Shown one piece after another: positions 11,809-23,804 of a stretch of DNA of 64,000 nt; position 1 is the stretch's first letter; each line of letters opens with the position of its first letter. The notes beneath the pieces were generated by a model, which saw only the letters and a program-made list of their open reading frames with translations, had not been told where the DNA came from and searched no databases. The position numbers were made by a program, and so were the translations under genes. The stretch is taken from positions 4,438,001-4,502,000 of the forward strand of contig OY747704.1 in NCBI GenBank assembly GCA_963556495.2, in the 5' to 3' direction. The DNA is from Valencia hispanica (Eukaryota; Chordata; Actinopteri; Cyprinodontiformes; Valenciidae).

Positions 11809-13134
11809 TCAGTTCATTGGCTCATCCAGACTTCCATCTATCCAATCCTTCTTGTCCTTTAAACCTGTGATCTTTCTCATTCCTGACCAGACATCTCGGA
11901 TATTGTTCCTCTGTAGTTTGTTATCCAGCTTCTTCCTGTATGCCTCCTTGCTGTCTCTGATCTTAACCTTATGTTGCTTCTGTATACTCCTCAGTAATTC
12001 CCTGTCTCCCTCCCTGAAGGCTCTTTTTTTCTTGTTTAGCAGTTCCTTCAGGTCACTGGTGATCCAGGGTTTGTTATTGGGGAAGCATCTCACTGTTCTG
12101 GTGGGGATGACGTTGTCCACACAGAAGTTTATATAGTCAGTCACACACTCAGTCATGGCATTGATGTCCTCTCCATGTGCTTGGCAAAGAGTCATCCAGT
12201 CTGTGGTTGCAAAACAACCCTGCAGGGCTTCTTCAGCTTCCTGTGACCATTTTCTCACAGTTCGTTTTGTCACAGGTTGCCTCTGAACAAGGGGTTTATA
12301 TTCTGAACAGAGAAAAACAAGATTGTTATCTGATTGTCCCAGAGGAGGTATTGGTTTGGACATGTATGAATCCTTTACATTTGCATAAAACAAATCCAAG
12401 GTCCTGTTTTCTCTTGTAGAGCAGCTGACAAACTGTTGAAATGTTGGAAGTGTAGTAGAGAGCGAGGCATGATTAAAATCACCAGATATTGCCACAAATG
12501 CATTGGGGTGCTGTGTCTGTAGCTTAGCAACAATGGAACTGATGACATCACATGCACTGTCGGCAACGGCTGAAGGTGGAATGTAAACATCTGCCAAAAT
12601 TACACTGGTGAACTCTCTTGGTAAATAATATGGACAAAAACTGACTGCCAAGAGTTCGACATCTGGGCTGCAGAGACGACACTTTACAGTAACATGTCCT
12701 GGATGACACCATCTGTTGTTCACAAGCACTGCTACTCCACCACCTTTCCTTTTTCTGCTCGTCTTCAGATCTCTGTCTGCTCGTACAGTCAGGAAGCCTG
12801 GCAGACAGAGGTTGGAGTCGGGGATATGATCCAGCAGCCACGTCTCCGTAAAACACATAACACTGCATTCACGATACTCTGGCTGAGTCCTTGTAAGGGC
12901 TTGGAGTTCATCCATCTTGTTAGTCAGTGATCTTACGTTGCCCATTATGATCGATGGAAGAGATGGCTTGAACTTCCTCTTTCTCTGTCTCCTTTTCGCT
13001 CCTGCTCTGCATCCACGTCTCCTCCTTATCAACTCATCAGGGATTTGTGGTTTCAGTCAAGGTATTATTTCAGCTTTTGCGATGTTAATCAGCTGCTCCC
13101 GGCTGTAAACCACATTGTTGCCATGGTTGCTCAT
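11809..13134 (-). pseudogene. Rex1 endonuclease domain (N-terminal part of the polyprotein)
   Basis: The likely original start is the ATG at 13132-13134 (MSNHGNNVVYSREQL...). A TGA at 13057-13059 breaks the frame after 25 codons, and the frame then runs open to 11809. Endonuclease landmarks are visible: NVRSLTNKMDEL near the start, FTETWL, GGGVAVLVN, the metal-binding SGDFNH and the QSDNNLVF block in the place of the usual SDHN/SDH. The Asn in place of His in the last motif may itself be inactivating. The reverse transcriptase follows in another frame. The domain nicks target DNA for priming in active relatives. Confidence 0.85.
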
Positions 13135-13140
13135 GATAAC

Positions 13141-16100
13141 AAATTGTCAAAAAGGGAAGAATTTACAGCAAAAATCCTTCCAGTTTCACAGCACCAAAAA
13201 CTAGAAAGTATACAGGTAGAAAAAAATGCAATCTTCTTTAAGAAATAAGAGGAACCAATGTACAAAAAAACAAAACTTAATATGTAGCCAACAGAGCCAC
13301 TCCAACATGCAGCCACCCAGAGCAGCGCAATTCTAGAATGCAAACTGTGTTTACTTTCAGCAAAGCATGGGCATTTGCTGCCACGCTGTCCTAACGCTGT
13401 AATGTTACAACAATGTACAAAATGCAAAATAGAGCAAGTTTTATAAGTTCTGCGCAACAATTACATATGTAGGCCTAGACATGTTCTAGACATTGTAGTG
13501 ATCACCCAAAAAATGAAAAGACATGTTATTTACTTATTTTTTAAATAATGTGCTACAGTGAATCACATAGATTTTCACAGAGATCTTGCTCAGCCAAGGT
13601 TTTTCAAGCTGTGGTAGTTTGTGACCCTGTGGGAGGAACTTTTATGTGAATATCTTATCCAATAGAGGCTGAACAATATGGTTTAGGTAAAAAAAAATCA
13701 AAATAAAAACTGAAGAAATCTCATCATTTGTACTTGTATTTGGTTTAAAATAGAGATGTTGAGATATTACAACACTGGCTCTGACAGGGTTAGAGCAGAG
13801 TGAGGTTGTGAAGCAACACCCCATGCTTTGAACCTCACAAGCAGTATGGTTTCATCCATTATCAGAACATAATGCAATTATACTACAACTGCAACCTACC
13901 AGGTTAGGATAAGCTTGGCCGTATGGACAAGTAAGGTAAATGATAACTCCAAGGCATTCAGATTTCTCACAGTTTGTGTTATTTTGACCATAATGTCAAA
14001 GAAAAGACTCATCTGAGAAGCTTGGAGAAAGCCTAATTTGCAGGCATCGAGGATAAGTGTGTAAAAGTGCCAAAAGGATGCAAGAGTGCCAGAAAATGTG
14101 CAAACAGAGTGACATTTTCTTTCTCCAAAACACCTTTATGGGCCGTTTTAAGGACAGTTCCGTGGCCCCTCCTCATCTCCCATTGCTCTTTGTTTTCATT
14201 CTTCTCTTTTGTGGGTAATGTATTGTCTACAGGGTGTGTAATGATCCTCTGGAGCAGCCGCATACCACTAACAGGCACTTCTGTCAAACCATCACCATTG
14301 CCGTGCCCATTGATTTGTGTTGCCTTTAAAATGGGCTGTTTCCTTCGCACCAGGCACAGCTGTAATTGCATCTTGCTTAAATGATTCAAATAAGCCGCTC
14401 TGTTGCTCTTACCTCCGCCTCCCCTCCCTCGCTACCCACTGTCACCCTCACTTATTTCATTACGGATTCAGCAGACTTGATAAAACAGCAGGGGTGCACC
14501 ATTCCTCGGCGCTTAACCAGCCCGGCCGACACAAAAAAGTGGTCAAGCAGGGCAACAAATCACAACAAATGGAGCATTTGCTCTTTGTACAGCCTAGTTA
14601 TGGAAAAGTGATAGCAGCATCCAGAATACTGAATAGGTATAATAAATGCTGAAGAAGGGGGGATTTTCTGCTAATTGGGTGGGCTTGGGTGGAGGAAGCA
14701 TCGGTGTTACCCGTTTTGTATTTGAAAATGGGCTCTGTGAAATAGTCTAATAGCCTGTGCTCAGAAAGAATGGCTGGTGCACCTCCCCTCCCCCTCTTCC
14801 CTCAAAGCCATCCCAACCTGTCTGTGGACTGACAGATAAACATGTTCTTTGCTGGCTAATTGCACTATCTGTGCCTAGCCGTTCTCAAGTGACAGGCTAG
14901 CTGTGTATACCTGAAGCCTCAGATCTCCAAGACCCCACAACTCTGGAGCAGAACACTTAAAAATACAGCAGCCAGAACAAGGCAGAGGAACTCTGGAAAG
15001 AGAGAAAGTTTGAGGATTATTTACTATAAAGCACACTGTGCAACTTTCCAAATGAGCAGTAAAGTTTGTAGCTAAAACTGACAGCTGTTGGACATGCGTT
15101 GATGACTTAACTAACATGACAAGTGCATCAGAAAACTGGGAGCATCTGTCGAAAGAAATACACGTCAAATATGAAGAATGGAAAACAGAAAATTTAAGAG
15201 TTCACTTCAGCGAGTCTTTTTCTTTGATGATAAAATAAAGATGTTTAAAATCAATATGCAGCCATATACATCAATATACATGTGCTGAGGGTCCCGAAAG
15301 TATTCTTTGGAAGTACCTTTGTCTGAATGAAGTGCAAGTGGTCATAAAAGATGCACGCCCACAGCTGGACACTGACTCCCTCCAGTCAGATGAATAATAG
15401 TACAAAGGACTGCTAAATCATTGAGACAGCTGCACTGCTCTGTCCAGACAGCACTGGTCCAACACAACAGCACTAAGAGATCAGATCAATGTGGAGGACA
15501 TGAGAGGCACACAATCCCCCGGATGACGTCTCTGTTTGCTCTCTGAGGGTGCTAAAAAACCTCCTAAACTGGTGTCTGTGCTTAACATTAGGGCTGGGCG
15601 ACATGGCCTCAGCTCTATTTTATGATATAATCTGAAGCATGTGCAGTAAAAATATTAACTGCAAAGTATTCTTTTCTTCTGTTTATACATGTCAAAGTGA
15701 CAGTTTTTATTTTTATTTTACATACCACGTAACAACTTCAAAAGAATATATAATACCATTTAAATAGCTTTTATTGTGCAAAATGTATTTTAAAAAAATA
15801 AACCTTGTAAGTAATTTTTAAGGTGTGTTACAAATCCTTTTCAAATCAATGCAACAGAACATTCTTATAACATAAATCAAAATGAAGATATTTTAAAAGA
15901 AACAAAAGCTACATGTTATGAAAACAAAATTCTTAATTGTTTGACGTGAAGTGCAAAATGTAAAAAGGAAAATAACGTTTCTTCCTGCTTTCCAGATTCC
16001 AGGTTTTCTTCTCCAATAAATAGAAAACAATGAATTTTAAACATACAATATCGAGTGTAAATACGAACACTGATCAGTATTTATCCTCCTTGCGTACCTG

Positions 16101-16329
16101 GTACAAAGTAGGCACAGCTTGATATCATTTGACAACAAAGGAAATCGTGCCAGGCTGGTATTGTGAAAATCTCTACCATTGTCTAAGTATATATCATTTC
16201 TACTTTATACCATTTATACTATCGCTACTTAAACATGTACGCTTATATAATGTTGAAAGTATATTGACTATACGTGATGATAAGAGGGAGTTGTTTTACT
16301 TGTTAAAAATAAGATAAAAATAAAAGTTA
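13141..16329. other. No gene seen; possible conserved non-coding block 14090-14660
   Basis: No transposon signature was recognised. The stretch 14090-14660 is repeat-free with mixed composition and homeobox-like AT cores. It lies in AT-rich DNA, which is the usual look of a fish enhancer block, but this is only an impression. Overlapping ORFs on both strands here lack domains. Confidence 0.35.
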
Positions 16330-17016
16330 CAGTGCTGTAAAAAAGTTTATGCTCACTTACAGATTTCTGTAAGGGACAAAGACTGAGTAAATACAGAAAT
16401 AATCTTTTAGATGATGTTTTCATTTATTAAAGGGAAAACGATATTCAAACCAACCTATAATTCACCCCTTATTCATTTTTGAAAAAGTAATTACCATGAT
16501 TTACTGTGATTTCAATAGCCACAGCCAGGCATGATTAGTGGCTAGAATCGAGAACTCACTTAAATAGAACATGTCCAACAGCATGAAGTAGGCTAAAAGA
16601 TTTCAAAAAGAAACACATCATGTCCCGATCTTTACAAATTTAAAAATACATGAGAAAAAAGTCACTGACATTGTTAGTTTTTAAAGGGTTTTAAAACAGT
16701 ATTTAGGACTCCAGTGGACCCCAGTGAGAGATATTATTCACATTTAAAGGACATATAAAACAGTGGTGAAACTTCCTAGGAGTGGCCGGTGTACAAAAAT
16801 AACTCCAAGAGCCCCTCAACAACTCATCCAGGAGGTCAGAAAAGAACCCAGAATAACATCTAAAGTATCGCACGCTTCACTTGCCCCACTTAAGGTTGGA
16901 GGTTATGATTCAACAATATGAAAGAGACTGGGGAAAAAAGGCCTCAATGGGAGAGTACCAAAGCCAAAACAACTGCTAACCTAGACGAACCTGTTTACTT
17001 GAGAAGACTTGATATT
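16330..17016 (+). mobile_element. Tc1-like transposon, 5' part
   Basis: It starts at a TA with CAGTGCTGTAAAAAAGTTTATGC, a degraded form of the CAGTGCTGTGAAAAAGTATTTGCC terminal type of fish Tc1-like elements. It then shows the start of the transposase region (AGGAGTGGCCGG..., CAAGAGCCCCTCAAC, AGAGACTGGG). The frame is broken. It stops near 17016 inside the transposase gene. The matching 3' half is at 19554-19928 in the same orientation. Confidence 0.75.
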
Positions 17017-17390
17017 TAACCCAATATCTAAAGTTTAAAAATTATATTATTTCAAAATTGCGTACTTTTACATAATTTCACTCATCCCATCTTAACAGAC
17101 AAGCTGCAGAACAGCCAATCAAATTATCAGATAAAAAAAAAAAAAGCCAGGCTAACACTCTGTCTCTCTATACAGCACTGCAGCCAAAGACAAGTATGCT
17201 CCCAAGAGTAATTTCTACATAAACTGCAAAGTAGTTGACAAAAATGCAATGTAATATGTAAAATATGCAAGAAGATAGAATCACAGACAGAGATGGAACA
17301 ACGTCCAACTTCATTCGACATTTACTTTGCTACATTCAGCAGCTGAACAGAAAACAAAATAAATATTTTTGGACCTATAGAGGAATGATC
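17017..17390. other. No gene seen
   Basis: AT-rich spacer between the Tc1-like 5' part and the L2 fragment, with a poly-A run near 17133. No element ends were identified. Confidence 0.4.
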
Positions 17391-18163
17391 AATAGTCAGC
17401 ACACAGCTTCAGTTAATACAGCTAGAAATGATTAGGCCTGAAATCTAGGTTTAGTAATGGACTCAGATCTGAACCTCCAGGGTCACATAAAGGCAATAAC
17501 AAGGTCAGCCTTCTATCACCTGAAGAACATTTCAAGGAATAAAGGACTAATGTCGAAACAGGACATCGAAAAATGAATCCATGCGTTTATCTTTAGTCGG
17601 ATTGATTACTGCAACAGTGTCCTCACATGACTGCCTAAAAAGTCCGTCAGGCAGCTGCAGATGATCCAGAACGCTGCTGCTAGAACCACTAGAACCAGGA
17701 AAGTATAGCACGTCATCCCAGTTTTAAAGTCCTTACACTGTCTCCCTATACCTCAGAGAATATACTTCAAAATACTTGTACTGGTTTATAAATCATTGAA
17801 TGGCATAGCACCAAAGTATGTTGAATACTTGTTGTCGCTATACCAACCCCCCAGACCACTCAGGTCCTCTAATTCCAGTCTACTCAACATCCCTAGAATT
17901 AGAACCAAACATGGAGAATCAGCTTTCAGTTTTTATGCTCCCCTTATCTGGAACAAACTTCCAGACAACTGCAAAGCTGCTGAAATACTGAGCTGTTTTA
18001 CATCAAGGCTAAAACCCATTTGTTTAGAGCTGCCTTTGAGTAATGTTTTAATGTGTCATGTGTTTTGTGTGTGTTCTATGCTTTATTGCTGTTTTTACTC
18101 TATCGCACCATGATTTGCCTTGTTGTTGAAAGTGTGCTATACAAATAAAATTGCCTTGCCTTG
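17391..18163 (+). mobile_element. L2-type LINE 3' fragment
   Basis: This is the same family as 1-865. It encodes the post-RT region, the clearest part being 17796-18113 with APKYVEYLL, RSSNSSLLNIPRIRTKHGE and FYAPLIWNKLP. It ends with GTGCTATACAAATAAAATTGCC followed by TTGCC-type repeats at about 18150-18163. It is 5'-truncated with stops and frameshifts. The 3' tail also occurs alone at 49911. Confidence 0.85.
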
Positions 18164-18310
18164 TTGGTGAATGGTAAAGAGAGGTCTGTTTCAGTAAGCG
18201 TGTTTTTTATCTGAACTCAGGGAAGTGAGATTTTCTCTGTCTCCTCCCCATCGTAATGCTGAAATGGGTCAAGTTCCATCAGAGAATAGATTATATGTTT
18301 GGGGCAACCG

Positions 18311-18785
18311 ATTCAAATGTTATCAACCTTTAAATGGCCGTCATTAGCGATCATCACTCCCATACAATAGATTCAGAATGTGCCTCCTCTACATCCTAGC
18401 AGGCTAGAAGGTACACATCTACCATTATCGGTGATAATATGCATAAAAAATATTTTCAGCATCGCCCACGTCTAAAAGCGTAAATTTCGTTTTTGTTAAC
18501 TTTATTTAAAACCTGTGTTTACAATTTAGATAACGATGGATATTTACTTATAACCTTACCCCGCCCCCAACCCTCATCCTAAAAACTCAGGACAAGTTCC
18601 TAAACCTAAAGTCACAAGATAACGACCTACCGAGCAGGAGGTAGAGTAGGAACATTCTGAAGCTATTGTATGGGAGTGATGAGCGCTAATAACATGCTAG
18701 GATGTAGAGGAGGCACATTCTGAAGCTATTGTATGGGAGTGATGAGCGCTAATAACGGCCATTTAATGGGATGATAACATTCGAA
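18311..18785. mobile_element. Foldback/MITE element with 90-bp terminal inverted repeats
   Basis: The arm 18311-18400 pairs with 18696-18785 at roughly 90 percent. The right side carries an additional direct copy of the inner part of the arm (from about 18655), so the outer unit ATTCTGAAGCTATTGTATGG occurs twice there. The interior of about 290 bp has no ORF. It fits a non-autonomous DNA transposon. The superfamily is not known to me. Confidence 0.75.
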
Positions 18786-18844
18786 ACAGGTGTTTGGGGA
18801 CATCTTCATCTGCAAACTATATTAAGAATAAATAGGTTACTGCA

Positions 18845-19207
18845 GGCCTGCACAGTTGGGTAGCACTGTTGCCCTGCAACTTAGAAGGCCCAGGTTTGAA
18901 TCCCAGCCTGGGGTCTTTCTGCTTGGAGTTTGCATGTTCTCCCTGTGAATGCGTGGGTTACCTCCGGGTAATCTGGCTTTCTCCCACAGTCCAAAAACAT
19001 GACTCTTAGGTTAATTGGTCTCTCTAAATTGGTATGAGTCTGTGTGTGCATAGTTGTTTGTCCTGTATGTCTCTGTGTTTCCCTGTAAAGGAGTGGCAAC
19101 TTCTTCAGGGTGTACCCTGCCTTTTGCCCCATGACTGCTAGAGATAGGCCCCAGCCCCCCGCAACCCTACAGAGGATGGGCGGGTATAGATAATGGATGG
19201 ATGGATA
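18845..19207 (+). mobile_element. tRNA-derived SINE with GATG tail
   Basis: The head has an A-box-like GGGTAGCACTGTTGCC and a B-box-like GGTTTGAATCCC. The body has GGAGTTTGCATGTTCTCC and TCCCACAGTCCAAAAACATG, as in a very common fish repeat. The 3' end GGGTATAGATAATGGATGGATGG resembles the GATG repeat tail of the Rex3 copy at 32913. That suggests mobilisation by an RTE-type LINE. Confidence 0.65.
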
Positions 19208-19395
19208 GTTTACTGCAGTCAATACATTAAAACTTGGGCTTTTTATTTTGCAGTCACATAACCTATACATGGTCTTATTCTTCTGTTCATCACACATATC
19301 ACTCACTTGTGTCAATACGTCACATAACAGAGTTATCTTATTGTATTAGCTGTTTAGTACTTAATGCATGTTTTTTTAACAGGGTCAAATTAATG

Positions 19396-19553
19396 TCATT
19401 GTCCTAAAAAATTACTTGAAATGACTTGAAATTTGAACTTTCAGACTTGACTTGAAACTTGCCTGTCTTGACTTAAGACTTGACTCGGGACTTGAGGATA
19501 ACGACTTGAGTCTAAATCGAGACTTGCAAAACAATGATTTGGTCCCACCTCTG
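19396..19553 (-). mobile_element. hAT-like repeat end
   Basis: The sequence is built from many variants of GACTTGA and ends with TTTGGTCCCACCTCTG. On the minus strand this reads CAGAGGTGGG, a hAT-type terminus. Only one end is present, and it abuts the Tc1-like 3' half. Confidence 0.5.
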
Positions 19554-19928
19554 GGTGTTAATATGATGGTCAGGGGCTGCTTTGTTGTTTCAGCACCTAG
19601 ATAACTTGCCGAAATCAATGGAGTAATGGATTCTGCTCTCTAGATTAAAAATAAAATTCTCAAGTCATGACCTTATGTTCAAGTTCATTATGGTTATGCA
19701 ACTGGACAGTAATCCAAAGCAACCCTGTAAGTTCACTTGTTAATGACTAAAAAATTATGTTTTTTATCTTAATAAATTAAATCATGATTTGACTTTTTTT
19801 GAACTACTTAGAATATCTTTATCTGATGTTAAAATTTGTTTGATGATCTGAAACACTTAAAAGGGACAAAACAACAAACACTAAAGCCAAATAAATCTTT
19901 TAAGGGGGGAAATACTTTTACACCATAG
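19554..19928 (+). mobile_element. Tc1-like transposon, 3' part
   Basis: It contains ATGGTCAGGGGCTGCTTTG and the block around ATGCAACTGGACAGTAATCC (transposase, normally encoding the second catalytic Asp). It continues to AAATACTTTTACACCATAG, a degraded terminal repeat. It complements the 5' part at 16330-17016, so one element was probably split by about 2.5 kb of later insertions. The middle of the transposase is missing. Confidence 0.7.
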
Positions 19929-22273
19929 TACCAAAGCAAGGTATGATCACTGTAAGACACATTAAGGAAGACTAAAGTGCGGAAAGTTAATTTATTTGCA
20001 GCCTTATTAATACTTGGATTAAGTGTCAGAGTAGATGTTGGGGACTAAGTTGTTTCACAGTACTAAAGAAGAGATCCAAATGAGGGGCAAGGTCATTGCA
20101 AACCAGCTTCTTCTGGATGTTGCCAAAAGAGTGGGCTGTAGCTTGAAGTAAGGGATAGAAAGCATGTTGTTTAAGTAAAACCCTCAAGAACATTATGATT
20201 TATTTAAGTGAGGAGAAAATATGAATAATGTATTGGCTATACGGAGCATGAATCTCTTTTGTACTAATTGTCAGGAAGGCTTGCATCCAGTGTGTGAGGC
20301 GTGGAGGGGCTGGAGGACCCAGAGATCACAGGGGCGCTGTGGCTCAAAGCCGCCAGTCCTACAGCCACAACCATTGACTTGCAAATGAGCTCAAGGAGGC
20401 TAATTAATGGGGTGGCTAATGAAATGAGTGGCTGGGCTCGAGTGGAGAAGTAATCTGGGAACCCTATTTCACTTTCCCCATCTTTTCTGACTTTCTCTCT
20501 CCCACCATTTCACTGGTTTCCTACAAGATAGCTTGTGCCATTGAAGTTCATTGCAGAACCCATCAATATGTGAACAAAGTTGTTGGTGCTGGGGTGCAGT
20601 GGTTGTGGGGGTTCAGCAGAATTAGCATTCATTTGAAGAGACCCCCAACCCCACCCCAGCTCTGTTATTTATTCTGTAGCTTTTGGCACAATTTTCTGGT
20701 GTTCCAATCCCAAGAGGAGAGATGGAAGGAGACAGAGCTGGGTGTTTAAGATGTGTGACTGGCTGTAATTGTAACTTTTGCACTTTCCCTTTCTTGTTTG
20801 CTCGGCAGAGAGTTAGCGATGAGCAAGCAGACAAGCCATCATCCCCCATTTGTCGCAATGGTTGCAGGGTGGAAGTGCTTGCTTGGATCAGATGCTCTGC
20901 CCTGCAATGCTTTCTCTATTCTTAGAAGGGTTGTAAATTTGCTCACTACCAGTAGATCACATTGTGAAAATTACCAGCTACCTGTACTATGACTGTGACA
21001 ACTACACAAAATAGAACATCTCAGATAAAGTTCAAGAGGTACTTCTACTCAAATGTAACTCTGCAAATCACAAAGCAAAGCAGTATTGCCATATGAACCA
21101 TCTGTAAAAATGTGGGTTTTAATATATGCTCAATGTGTACACTTTCTATCACCCAAAGAAGTCTGAAAATGGCCACCAGTCATTCGCTACCTTGCAAGTA
21201 TTCAATGGGTAAAGGATATGGACTGATAGGTACATTACTTTACAAACGTGTTCACACTCAACTTTTTCTTCGTTATTCATTATGTCCCTTTACATACACA
21301 ATTTTCACCATATTTAATTGGGATAATATTTTCAGAACTAACAAAAAGTAATGAATAATTGTGAAATAGAAGGAGTGCCTCTTTAATTCAATACCCTAAA
21401 AAAATAAAGTGAAACCAGTGACTCACCTAATTAAATAAATAGGTCTCTGTGTAATTTAATCTCAGCATCAAAACAATCCTGTTAGCAAACAGCACCATAA
21501 AGACCAAGGAAAACAGCTGACAAGAGATAAGTTTAAAGTAGGTTTACATTTTACAATAATATCCCAAGCTTTGGACATTTCTAAGAACACTTTTCAATCC
21601 ATCATCTGAAAATTGGAAAACTGCAATCCAATCAAGACAGGACTGCCCAACTAAACTGACAGACTGGCCAAGTAGGAGATTAATCGGAAAAGCAGTCAAG
21701 AGGCCAATGGTGTTCTGATCCATGGGTATTTGAGGTCTGGATGTCATTTATGTTTGTGTTCTTTGATTTGTGGTCAACAGGTCTTGCAATATTCAGTTCA
21801 TTAGTATTACTAAAGTAGTATTAAAGTAGTACATTAAAGGTCTTGCCGTATATGTTCGATGCTTTGTATTTAGTTTTTTTTTTTTGCATTTTGTCTTGTG
21901 TTCTGTTCTTTGTGATTTTGGATGTTGTTCTCCGTGTTTTAATTGTTACTTCCTTTCAGTCCTGGAGTAAATAATCCAAGTCAATCAGTGTGTGTACATG
22001 TGGATCTAAATCAAGCTATGGCAATAATCGAGCTAATACCTTAACCTGCCTTTATACAACGTTATATGGTCAGTTAGAAAATTGAATTATTGAATGAAGT
22101 GCGTTCGACTCAGTGACAGTAGGTGGCAACATGCGCTCTTTCGTGTTGGGATTCTTCCGATGGCCTCGCACAAATAGTCAACAAATGCTGTGAAGCAGAC
22201 TGAATAAAAGCAGGATATGCACAATGAGTGATGAAATAGACAACACCAACGTTGCAGCAGAGTACAATTCGTA
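19929..22273. other. No gene seen; possible regulatory blocks
   Basis: The segment 20270-20480 is repeat-free and contains AGGCTAATTAATGGGG and GGCTAATGAAATGAG, homeodomain-type cores. A block at 20672-20935 has a diverged second copy at 57408-57670. No coding motif was found in the remaining sequence. Confidence 0.4.
20672..20935 (+). repeat. Duplicated low-copy block, copy 1
   Basis: Two cores are shared with 57408-57670 in the same order and orientation. The first runs from ATTTTCTGGTG through the GAGGAGAGATGG region to GGCTGTAATTGTAAC. The second is GCTTGGATCAGATGCTCTGC followed by CCTGCA. Spacing between core starts is about 190 bp here and about 215 bp in the other copy. Retained cores with diverged spacers suggest selection or an old repeat. 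Confidence 0.6.
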
Positions 22274-22485
22274 CAGTGGGGCAAAAAATATTTGGCAGCC
22301 ACTGATTTATGCAAGTTGTCCCACTTAAAAAGATGAGAGAGGTCTGTAATATACATCATGAATATGCTTTAAATGTGAGAAGTAAAATGTAAAAAAAATC
22401 CAGGAAATCACCTTGCATGATTTTTAAAGAATTTATTTGTATAATGGTGCAGAAAATAAGTTTTAAGCAATCAACAATTGTTGAT
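22274..22485 (+). mobile_element. Tc1/mariner-type 5' end
   Basis: It begins TA then CAGTGGGGCAAAAAATATTTGG. AGTTGTCCCACTTAAAAAGATGAGAG follows (here 22315-22339), which from memory is the start of an abundant fish DNA transposon. It is cut off after about 210 bp by the L1-type fragment. Confidence 0.6.
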
Positions 22486-22989
22486 TTGCTGACCTGAGAG
22501 AACACGAAGGATCATAGCACTGAAGTAGATCAGACAGACAGTGTAGTGAAGGCTGCAGCAGCCCCTTGTCGGGTCCCTGCTGGGGGGTGGGGCGCCGCTG
22601 GGGCCCGGGTTTCCGGGTCCATGGCCGGGCCTGCCCTGGCATAGCCGGATGCCGGCAGAGCTGGTGGGCTTGCCACTGCAGGCTCCCCGGACCCCTGCAT
22701 TGTAGCTGCTGGATGTTCCCCTGCGGTTCTCCTCTGCTCCTCTCTTGGAGGATGCGGTCGACCCTGTGCTGGTCCGCCCGGGCTCCGGGGATCCTTTGGA
22801 CGTCTGTGGCCTCAAACTCCTTCATGTCTGCATCGATTCCTGTTAGACAGATTGATGGCTCCTGACACCAGCTATTGAACACTCATATGGAGAAACCTTA
22901 TATGCACCAGCATGCTCACACACACACACAAGTCTGTATTGCTACCCATATTAGGACTTTATATTGAATTCCATTCATTTTAATAGTTG

Positions 22990-23105
22990 CATTTATGCCT
23001 TACCCAAACCCTTACCCTAACCCTAACCATTACCAGTTATTGCCTAACCCTAACCAAAACATAATTCACACCATACCTCTAAACCTAACACCTCACCCTA
23101 AAAAA
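22990..23105 (+). repeat. Degenerate CCCTAA/CCTAAC telomere-like stretch
   Basis: Repeated CCCTTACCCTAACCCTAACC and CCTAACCCTAACC words occur within the L1-type 3' UTR fragment. The spacing is irregular and only a few perfect units exist. It is better read as part of a dispersed repeat than as true telomeric DNA. Confidence 0.6.
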
Positions 23106-23203
23106 GGGGGTCCACCATATTAGAACCAGGCTTTGGTCCCTATAAGGTCCATCGGTTTTCAGAAGGGTAGAGAATATGCCAGAGAAGGTCCTAAATAGGA
23201 TAG

Positions 23204-23205
<2 letters not shown>

Positions 23206-23238
<33 letters not shown>
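23206..23238 (+). repeat. CA microsatellite
   Basis: An uninterrupted CA dinucleotide run of about 33 bp; a shorter one lies near 22918-22932. Confidence 0.95.
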
Positions 23239-23242
<4 letters not shown>

Positions 23243-23804
23243 TGGGGTCTCTGATGTTTACAGATACATTCTTGGGCTGAGGTTATCATTACTAGATCTT
23301 GATTAATCGGTACCATGAGCTTTTCAGTGACGTTATTGTATTTTTATATCCATTTTTGTGTGATGTGGTTGTATAGTTCTTAGTTCACATTGTTTGGTTT
23401 GTTATGTTGTTTTGTTTTGTTATTTTCCCCTCTCTCTGCCGTCCTGTGGTTATGGAGGCAGACTTCGATGTTTTCTTGTTTTCTTTGTTCCCCTTCCTCT
23501 CTTGTATGTTCAACTCACCCTCTCTCTTGACTTTTTGTTTCCTACCTCTCTTCTTCATCTTCCTTCTTTCTTCCCCTTTATTTTCGGTCTCCGTGTCCAT
23601 AACATCAGAAAATAAAACCCACAGTAATTCATAATAAAGATTTCTCACACATATATATCAAGCAGTGTACTATATCAAAAGCTGTAGTGCTCCACTTGTA
23701 AAAGTAAATCTGTTGGGCTTTTATTTTGTACTCAGACACCAATTCTGAGTGCCACACTGCAAAACAGGACACCTAACAAAACAAACAAAAAAAAACAGTG
23801 GTGT

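Larger units (their letters stand above)
10127..13140 (-). mobile_element. Rex1: Rex1-type non-LTR retrotransposon, nearly complete
   Basis: The minus strand carries, in order, an apurinic-type endonuclease region and a reverse transcriptase. The short 3' UTR ends in the TACTTTATTGATCCC-type tail (plus coordinates about 10127-10190). FSSAFNT and a later SRLxFLR block match Rex1 as I recall it. The tail recurs alone at 49785 and an internal piece recurs at 61117. The copy has one in-frame stop, one frameshift and one mutated catalytic residue, so it is inactive despite almost full length. Confidence 0.85.
22486..23802 (+). mobile_element. L1-type 3' UTR fragment with A-rich tail
   Basis: The last 500 bp (23273-23772) are about 90 percent identical, in inverted orientation, to the 3' end of the L1 at 25205-25718. 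They end CAGGACACC followed by an A-rich tail (23773-23802). Upstream lies a GC-rich part (22556-22870), a CCCTAA-like stretch and a CA microsatellite, as in fish L1 3' UTRs. No RT coding is left. The 5' limit is uncertain. Confidence 0.6.

Noticed and set aside
18845..19207. Functional tRNA gene at the tRNA-like head
   Set aside because: A and B boxes lie in a SINE with a LINE-like tail, and no cloverleaf is apparent.
22463..22882. Minus-strand ORFs of 114-139 codons as a gene
   Set aside because: GC-rich L1-type 3' UTR fragment; both frames overlap and have no motif.
22990..23105. True interstitial telomere array
   Set aside because: Too few perfect units and embedded in a dispersed repeat.
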